From assembly GCA_945906915.1 (NCBI GenBank), contig CAMDSI010000045.1, positions 1 to 12,771 of the forward strand: a DNA stretch of 12,771 nt, read 5' to 3'. Source of the DNA: Spirosoma fluviale. GTDB lineage: Bacteria > Bacteroidota > Bacteroidia > Cytophagales > Spirosomataceae. Made by a program: the position numbers and the translations under genes. Positions 8,019-12,771 of this stretch are shown in pieces. The number at the start of each line of letters is the position of its first letter. Within the stretch, counting starts at the first letter, position 1. The notes under the pieces were generated by a model, which was not told the DNA's origin, ran no database searches, and worked only from the letters and a program-made list of their open reading frames with translations.

Positions 8019-9487
8019 TGAGAATTTTAGCCTTCGTTTTTATTATCCTTTTTACTTTTGCCTGCAGTACAAAGAAAACGGGTGAAGAACTTGCCAAAGA
8101 AAATTGTAGTTCCTGTCACAAGTTTCCAGATCCAAGTCTTTTGGACAAAAAGACCTGGAACGACCAAGTGCTGATGGATATGTCCTACCGTTTCGGCATG
8201 CGCAACAAGTTTGAATTAGCAGCAAAAATTACGGAGGAGCAATTTCAGACAGCTGTAGACCTAAATATCTTTCCAGATACACCGGCTATGAGCGTGGAAG
8301 ATTGGCAGGCAATTGTTGATTATTATGTAACAAACGCACCAGAAAATCCCCTTCCACAAAAAGCGAAAAGTCCCATATCATCACAAACTTTTAATTTCAA
8401 AAAGGAGGACTTCCTATCTCCATCCCTTAAACAAGGACGAGTTACTTCTATCAAAGTGCACCCCTCTAAATCCGAAGCTTGGATAGGAATGAATACCAAT
8501 GAAACGGTAATTATAGACAGCAAACTTCAAGTTAACTCTATCATTCGAACCCCTAGCCCTAATGTCAACACCGCCTTTATTCAAGGGAAGACCTATCTTT
8601 TAAGTATTGGAAAAACACTTCCGAATGATGAAAAAATTGGGGAATTATTTCAGGTTAATTCAGGCGGAAAACTTGCTAAATTAGTCGATGGCTTAAAGCG
8701 CCCTGTCGATATGCAAGTGGCCGATTTTAATGGCGATGGCACAATGGATTATCTCCTCTGCGAATATGGATATCAGGCCGGACAGTTGGTTTGGGTGGAT
8801 GGAAAATCAAAAGAGCGGCATCTGTTAAAGTCGCAGCCAGGTGCCAGAAATGTCATTATTAAAGACTATTCGAAGGATGGAAAACCAGATATTCTAGTCT
8901 TGATGGCAGAGGCGAAAGAAGGTGTTTCCTTATTTATAAACAAGGGTCTAGGAATGTTTGTTGAAAAACCGCTGCTACAATTTGAGTCGGTTTGGGGAAG
9001 CAGTTTTATGGAAGTGGCTGATTTGAACCAGGATGGATTTGATGATATCGTCATTTCTAATGGGGATAATGCAGACAATTCAAATACAAAAAAAGCGTAC
9101 CACGGGGTACACCTATTTATCAACGATGGAAATAATAATTTCAAGGAGACCTATTTTTACCCCGCTTATGGTGCCACTAAAACACTCGCGCGCGATTTTG
9201 ATGGAGATGGGGACCTTGATCTAGCCATGATCGCCTTCTTTTCGGAGAATGATAAAGGGAAAAACGAATCGTTTTTGTACTTCCAAAACCAAGGGAAACT
9301 ACAATTTCAAGTCAGTAATCTAAGTCTTCCAGATGATGCGCGTTATATGGCCATGGATGCCGGTGATTTCGACAAAGATGGGGATATAGACCTGCTTCTA
9401 GGTAATTTTCAATTTGGAAAACCAAAGCCAGGCGTTATACTAACACCTGGCCTTCAGATTAGACTTTTAAGAAATACGATTCGCTAA
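8018..9487 (+). CDS. Lipoprotein with cytochrome c motif and FG-GAP (VCBS) repeats
   Basis: The 489-residue product begins with a lipoprotein signal (MRILAFVFIILFTFAC, Cys16). A short cytochrome c-like segment follows: ENCSSCHKFPDP with haem-binding C30-x-x-C33-H34, then W47 and VLMDM, where Met55 could be the sixth iron ligand. From about 130 on it is a repeat domain with five calcium-type FG-GAP loops: DFNGDGTMD (236), DYSKDGKPD (283), DLNQDGFDD (335), DFDGDGDLD (393) and DFDKDGDID (450), likely forming a beta-propeller. It should be an exported, lipid-anchored haem protein, perhaps involved in electron transfer or in sensing a ligand bound by the propeller; substrate and partner are unknown. 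Its ATG overlaps the PBP1A stop (TAATG), making it third in that operon. Its stop overlaps that of the convergent gene. No type IX C-terminal domain is apparent. Confidence 0.82.
   Translation: MRILAFVFIILFTFACSTKKTGEELAKENCSSCHKFPDPSLLDKKTWNDQVLMDMSYRFGMRNKFELAAKITEEQFQTAVDLNIFPDTPAMSVEDWQAIVDYYVTNAPENPLPQKAKSPISSQTFNFKKEDFLSPSLKQGRVTSIKVHPSKSEAWIGMNTNETVIIDSKLQVNSIIRTPSPNVNTAFIQGKTYLLSIGKTLPNDEKIGELFQVNSGGKLAKLVDGLKRPVDMQVADFNGDGTMDYLLCEYGYQAGQLVWVDGKSKERHLLKSQPGARNVIIKDYSKDGKPDILVLMAEAKEGVSLFINKGLGMFVEKPLLQFESVWGSSFMEVADLNQDGFDDIVISNGDNADNSNTKKAYHGVHLFINDGNNNFKETYFYPAYGATKTLARDFDGDGDLDLAMIAFFSENDKGKNESFLYFQNQGKLQFQVSNLSLPDDARYMAMDAGDFDKDGDIDLLLGNFQFGKPKPGVILTPGLQIRLLRNTIR
9418..9451 (-). 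terminator. Likely intrinsic terminator for the large FG-GAP gene, inside the opposing CDS
   Basis: On the plus strand GCCAGGCGTTA (9427-9437) and TAACACCTGGC (9441-9451) are inverted with a three-base loop. The single C-A mismatch on the plus strand becomes a G-U pair in RNA made from the minus strand, giving an 11-pair stem there. That RNA continues with UUUGGUUUU, a usable U-tract. The hairpin begins about 33 bases past the stop of the minus-strand gene and lies within the last 70 bases of the plus-strand cytochrome c/FG-GAP gene. Strand asymmetry of the stem and U-tract favours termination of the leftward transcript. Confidence 0.5.
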
Positions 9488-12400
9488 TTAAGTTTTGCCC
9501 CCTTTGGAATGAAAGCCTGTGCGCTTGCACTTTGGCTTAAATAAGACGAACCATAGTTCCAGTCGACCTTTTGTTTATGACCCTTAAAGGTATAGCTAAA
9601 TGCTTGCCCCGGCTTCACCGCTGCTTTCTCCAGCGCCGAATTAAGTTTAAATGCCTTCATTGGACCTCGGTTTTGAAAAGCTATAAAGGCTAATTCGGAT
9701 CCCACTTGAATACCCACCAGCGATTTCGCATCCGCTGGCACCATCATACCTGAATTCTGAGCGTAAGTGAATCCTTTGCCATTGCCTAATAAAACACCCC
9801 CATTCGAAGCATCGTAACGACCCATAGCAACCTCGTTCGCAAAGTTATTCCCCACATAGAGAATATCTAAATAACCGTCCGAATTCACATCCAAAATCTG
9901 CATCCCATTCAAAGACGATAATTGTGCCATATCCGGCAAAGCCTTTGCTTTAAAATGGCCTCCCCCTAGATTCTCCATATACATCGATGCATTTTCCGTA
10001 AAGGATAATTTAGAGGCCTTCGCCTTCTCTTTTTCCGTCAAGAAATCATCTTGCGTGATCTTTCCGTAATCTTTGTAATATACCCAGCGCTGACGCGTAG
10101 AATTTAATTGTTTGTGAACATCATCTTTCCCAAACAAGGGCGCTGAAACGGGAGTGCCAGCCGCGCTTTGGAAATAAACAAAGGGGAATATATCATATAC
10201 CCCATTCCCATCCACATCGCCGTGTAAAACATCTACTGGCTGCTTTGCATTTGCACGCAATAAGGTATTCTTACCCATATTACCCGCTACTAAGTCCATA
10301 TCACCGTCTTGGTCAAAATCTGCCGCTGCCACGGATCCCCAAAGACCCGTCATCTCCTCTAATCCCGTCTTTTCTAATTTTACCAACTGCCCTTTCTCGT
10401 TTTGATAAATCTGAATCGGCATAAACTCACCAGCAACCACTAAATCTGACCAGCCATCGTTGTTCACATCCGTCCAAACCGCATCACAAGCTAAACCAGG
10501 TTTCAATAAATCTGGTGCCCATTTCGACGTCAAATCCGTATATTTAATCGATCCTGATTTTGAATCATTACGAAGCAAACGAGATGGAGTTCCTTGTGGA
10601 TAAGAGAACGGAACATTGCGTCCACTCACATAAAGATCTAAATCACCATCCTTATCAAAATCAACGGCGCGAACTGCCGCATTACTTTCCGTAAACGCTG
10701 GCAAAGCAGCTGAAACTAGGGTAAAATTCCCCTTCCCATCATTCGAATAGATGACATCCTGCAAGCTAGCTGCCCCTATTTGACCTTCGGTTCCCCCTCT
10801 AGCAATGTATAAATCTAAATCGCCATCGCGGTCCATATCAATCAACAGCGAACCTAAGTCCTCCCCTAATTTTTCCTTCTTCTCCGCCATACCTTCTAGG
10901 AATTTTGCTACGAATTTTCCGGAAGGCTGTTGTAGATAGAAGATTCCTGAATAAAACTTAGCTCCTCCCACGAAGAAATCTTCCAAACCATCGCCATTCA
11001 CATCCCCTACAGATGCTCCCGGCCCTAGTTGAGACATTTTGAAAGGGGTTAAACTTTGGTAATTAAAATCAATAAAGTCTAATTCCTTGTGTACATCCGT
11101 TAATTGCATTTGATCCGTTACATCTTGCAATAAGGGTGCTTGTGTTTGGTATAAAGAAACATAAGGCTGTTTTGCATCCGAAATTTTTACTTTCAAGAGC
11201 TTATCCACCCCAGGTCGAGTAATGACCTGCATCGAATCATTGGGCCAAATAACGCGCAATTCTTTAATTTTCTGCTTTGCCCCTAAGCCAATATGAGCCA
11301 CCGCCTCCACACTAGATAAATAACCTCTATAAGGCGAATTCTCATAATAAAAATAAGTGCCATCCGCATACAAACCTTCGATACGGGTTCCAATACCTTG
11401 GGTATTTTGGCCTTTACCCTCCATCTTAACACGCAAATAATGTCCCTTATCTGCATTTGATTCTACCGTATTGTTTTGGTAAACAAAAGCCTCGTCATTG
11501 ATATTATTAACTACATAGTCCAAATCCCCATCATTATCTAAATCTCCATAAGACGCCCCATTAGAGAAGGACGGACGTTGAATTCCCCAAGCCGCACTCA
11601 CATCGTCAAAATGCATTCCTCCCTTATTCTTAAAGGCATAATTATTTACCTTAATAACCGGCATTTGCTCTAATAGAATCGCATCAGATGCCAAACGAGC
11701 GGAATTCGCACGATACAGCATAAAATCACGATCCGTCACGTCCCGAGGAAAACCATTAGTAATCATCAAATCACGGAAACCATCATTATCAAAATCTGCC
11801 AAAGAAGGGCACCAGCTCCACTCTGTTTCTGCCATGCCAGCCATCAAACTAATCTCCTGGAAAGGCGCAGGAGAACCATCCGCCTTTTTACCTGCATTTA
11901 ACTGTAAGGTATTACGCATGTATTGATACGTATAACCGTGTATATCACTGTTTTGATAGGACTGGTAGCTATTAGGCGGCGCTAATTGCTTCTTACGCTC
12001 ATTGTCCTTAGGCAACATATCTAAGGCCACGATATCAGGGCGTCCATCGTTATTGATATCCGCCACATCATTACCCATCGCTGATAAACTGGTGTGCTTG
12101 AAATACGCTTTGGCCTGATCTGTAAACGTCCCATCATGGTTATTGATGTACAAAATATCATCTGATACATAATCATTCGTCACATAGATATCTGGCCAGT
12201 TATCTTGGTTGATATCACAGATATTAATCCCTAGACCATAACCCTCAATCGTAATTCCTGCCTCTTTCGACACATTCGTATAGACTGGATGATTTTTTTC
12301 TTTCGACCAATCATTACGGTACATCCGGTCGGTATTCGGATACGACCCATCGGTTACTTTAGGACGATATAGTGACGGCACTTGATCAATTACGTCGGTC

Positions 12401-12771
12401 AAAACATATAAGTCCAAATCCCCATCCCGATCATAATCAAAGAAGGCCGCATGTTCGCTATGGCCCGAATCGTTGATTCCATACTCCGCTGCCATCTCCT
12501 TAAAACTAGGCTTACCAGCCTTAATTCCTTGGTTCACGAAGAGCATATTTTGGCGATCACGTTCTGCATTTTTCATCGTCGCAGAAACATACACGTCTAG
12601 TAATCCATCGCCATTGATATCCACAATACTCACGCCAGAACACCAGCGATCTTTTGTGTCTAAACCAGCCGCTTTACCTAACTCTTCAAACTTCATTTCC
12701 CCTTTGTTCAAATACAGAGCAGCATTCGCCTGCGAGCCTGAAAAAAAGAGATCTAAAAGCCCATCATTATT
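9484..12771 (-). CDS. Large FG-GAP (VCBS) repeat protein with ASPIC/UnbV domain, 5' end off window
   Basis: The frame is open from the window edge to a TAG at 9486-9484: 1095 codons, with no start codon needed inside the window. The first visible residues, NNDGLLDLFFSG, are already an FG-GAP loop, so the N-terminus is missing. About fourteen calcium-type loops are visible, among them DINGDGLLD, DYDRDGDLD, DLDNDGDLD, DMDRDGDLD, DFDKDGDLD and DFDQDGDMD. Counting from the edge, one block covers roughly residues 1-430 and another 590-970. Between them, at about 444-530, is an ASPIC/UnbV domain (GIGTRIE, YRGYLSSVEAVAHIGLG, ELRVIWPND). This layout matches the CRTAC1-like proteins of about 1100-1200 residues common in Bacteroidota, often encoded near SusC/SusD pairs and exported as lipoproteins. 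That would make it a beta-propeller envelope protein binding Ca2+; its ligand is unknown. It converges tail to tail on the cytochrome c/FG-GAP gene. Confidence 0.88.
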   Translation of the reverse strand, partial: NNDGLLDLFFSGSQANAALYLNKGEMKFEELGKAAGLDTKDRWCSGVSIVDINGDGLLDVYVSATMKNAERDRQNMLFVNQGIKAGKPSFKEMAAEYGINDSGHSEHAAFFDYDRDGDLDLYVLTDVIDQVPSLYRPKVTDGSYPNTDRMYRNDWSKEKNHPVYTNVSKEAGITIEGYGLGINICDINQDNWPDIYVTNDYVSDDILYINNHDGTFTDQAKAYFKHTSLSAMGNDVADINNDGRPDIVALDMLPKDNERKKQLAPPNSYQSYQNSDIHGYTYQYMRNTLQLNAGKKADGSPAPFQEISLMAGMAETEWSWCPSLADFDNDGFRDLMITNGFPRDVTDRDFMLYRANSARLASDAILLEQMPVIKVNNYAFKNKGGMHFDDVSAAWGIQRPSFSNGASYGDLDNDGDLDYVVNNINDEAFVYQNNTVESNADKGHYLRVKMEGKGQNTQGIGTRIEGLYADGTYFYYENSPYRGYLSSVEAVAHIGLGAKQKIKELRVIWPNDSMQVITRPGVDKLLKVKISDAKQPYVSLYQTQAPLLQDVTDQMQLTDVHKELDFIDFNYQSLTPFKMSQLGPGASVGDVNGDGLEDFFVGGAKFYSGIFYLQQPSGKFVAKFLEGMAEKKEKLGEDLGSLLIDMDRDGDLDLYIARGGTEGQIGAASLQDVIYSNDGKGNFTLVSAALPAFTESNAAVRAVDFDKDGDLDLYVSGRNVPFSYPQGTPSRLLRNDSKSGSIKYTDLTSKWAPDLLKPGLACDAVWTDVNNDGWSDLVVAGEFMPIQIYQNEKGQLVKLEKTGLEEMTGLWGSVAAADFDQDGDMDLVAGNMGKNTLLRANAKQPVDVLHGDVDGNGVYDIFPFVYFQSAAGTPVSAPLFGKDDVHKQLNSTRQRWVYYKDYGKITQDDFLTEKEKAKASKLSFTENASMYMENLGGGHFKAKALPDMAQLSSLNGMQILDVNSDGYLDILYVGNNFANEVAMGRYDASNGGVLLGNGKGFTYAQNSGMMVPADAKSLVGIQVGSELAFIAFQNRGPMKAFKLNSALEKAAVKPGQAFSYTFKGHKQKVDWNYGSSYLSQSASAQAFIPKGAKLN

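Noticed and set aside
8866..9144. A 92-codon minus-strand frame within the cytochrome c/FG-GAP gene
   Set aside because: It is antisense to the repeated calcium loops, and the repetitive Asp codons leave the opposite strand open.
9513..9538. Second hairpin (AAGCC/GGCTT outer arms, GTGC/GCAC inner arms) 25 bases past the plus-strand stop, considered as a terminator
   Set aside because: It has an uneven internal loop and no U-tract follows on the plus strand; it also lies in the coding sequence of the minus-strand gene, so it may be chance.
12709..12711. TTG at 12711 as the start of the large FG-GAP protein
   Set aside because: The frame stays open to the window edge and the upstream codons encode another FG-GAP loop (NNDGLLDLFFSG), so the gene begins outside the window.
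1..12771. Mobile elements, CRISPR arrays, tRNA or rRNA genes, toxin-antitoxin or phage-defence genes
   Set aside because: No transposase, spaced direct repeats, cloverleaf-like segment or defence-type domain was seen; the window is nearly all accounted for by envelope genes.

Overview
The window looks like chromosomal core-type DNA from a member of the Bacteroidota, most likely a Cytophagales-like aerobe. The evidence is the AT-rich base composition, starts without strong Shine-Dalgarno sequences, TAnnTTTG-type promoter elements, a SprE/PorW-type type IX secretion lipoprotein, and long FG-GAP (VCBS) proteins of a kind common in that phylum. It is almost entirely coding: the only gaps are 1, 53 and about 60 bases long. 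I see no rRNA, tRNA, CRISPR array, insertion sequence or attachment site.

Layout. From about 3650 leftward, minus-strand genes run in this order: a small AtpZ/AtpI-like membrane protein (3398-3583), the elongation transpeptidase PBP2/MrdA (1485-3344), the SEDS glycosyltransferase RodA (199-1488) and the first 65 codons of an MFS transporter that leaves the window at base 1. mrdA and rodA share an ATGA overlap, and the transporter starts one base after the rodA stop. From 3652 rightward, plus-strand genes run: a SprE/PorW-like TPR lipoprotein (3652-5703), a bifunctional class A penicillin-binding protein (5700-8018), and a lipoprotein joining a cytochrome c motif to FG-GAP repeats (8018-9487). 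These three also overlap end to start, so they are probably one operon. A large FG-GAP/ASPIC protein on the minus strand (9484-12771, N-terminus off the window) converges on that operon, and the two stop codons overlap.

How the genes work together. The two divergent units hold complementary peptidoglycan synthases: the RodA-PBP2 pair (SEDS plus class B PBP) on one side and a class A PBP on the other. The class A PBP is locked in translation order behind a type IX secretion/gliding component. That association could reflect coordination of cell wall growth with an envelope-spanning secretion machine, but this is inference. The two FG-GAP proteins at the right are calcium-binding beta-propeller-type envelope proteins. 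No type IX C-terminal sorting domain is recognisable at the visible C-terminus of either.

I did not find a convincing undescribed system. The points most worth a second look are the sprE/porW-PBP1A-cytochrome c operon, the AtpZ-like gene beside mrdA with no ATP synthase gene in view, the mrdA TTG start, and a likely terminator for the large FG-GAP gene lying inside the coding sequence of its convergent neighbour.
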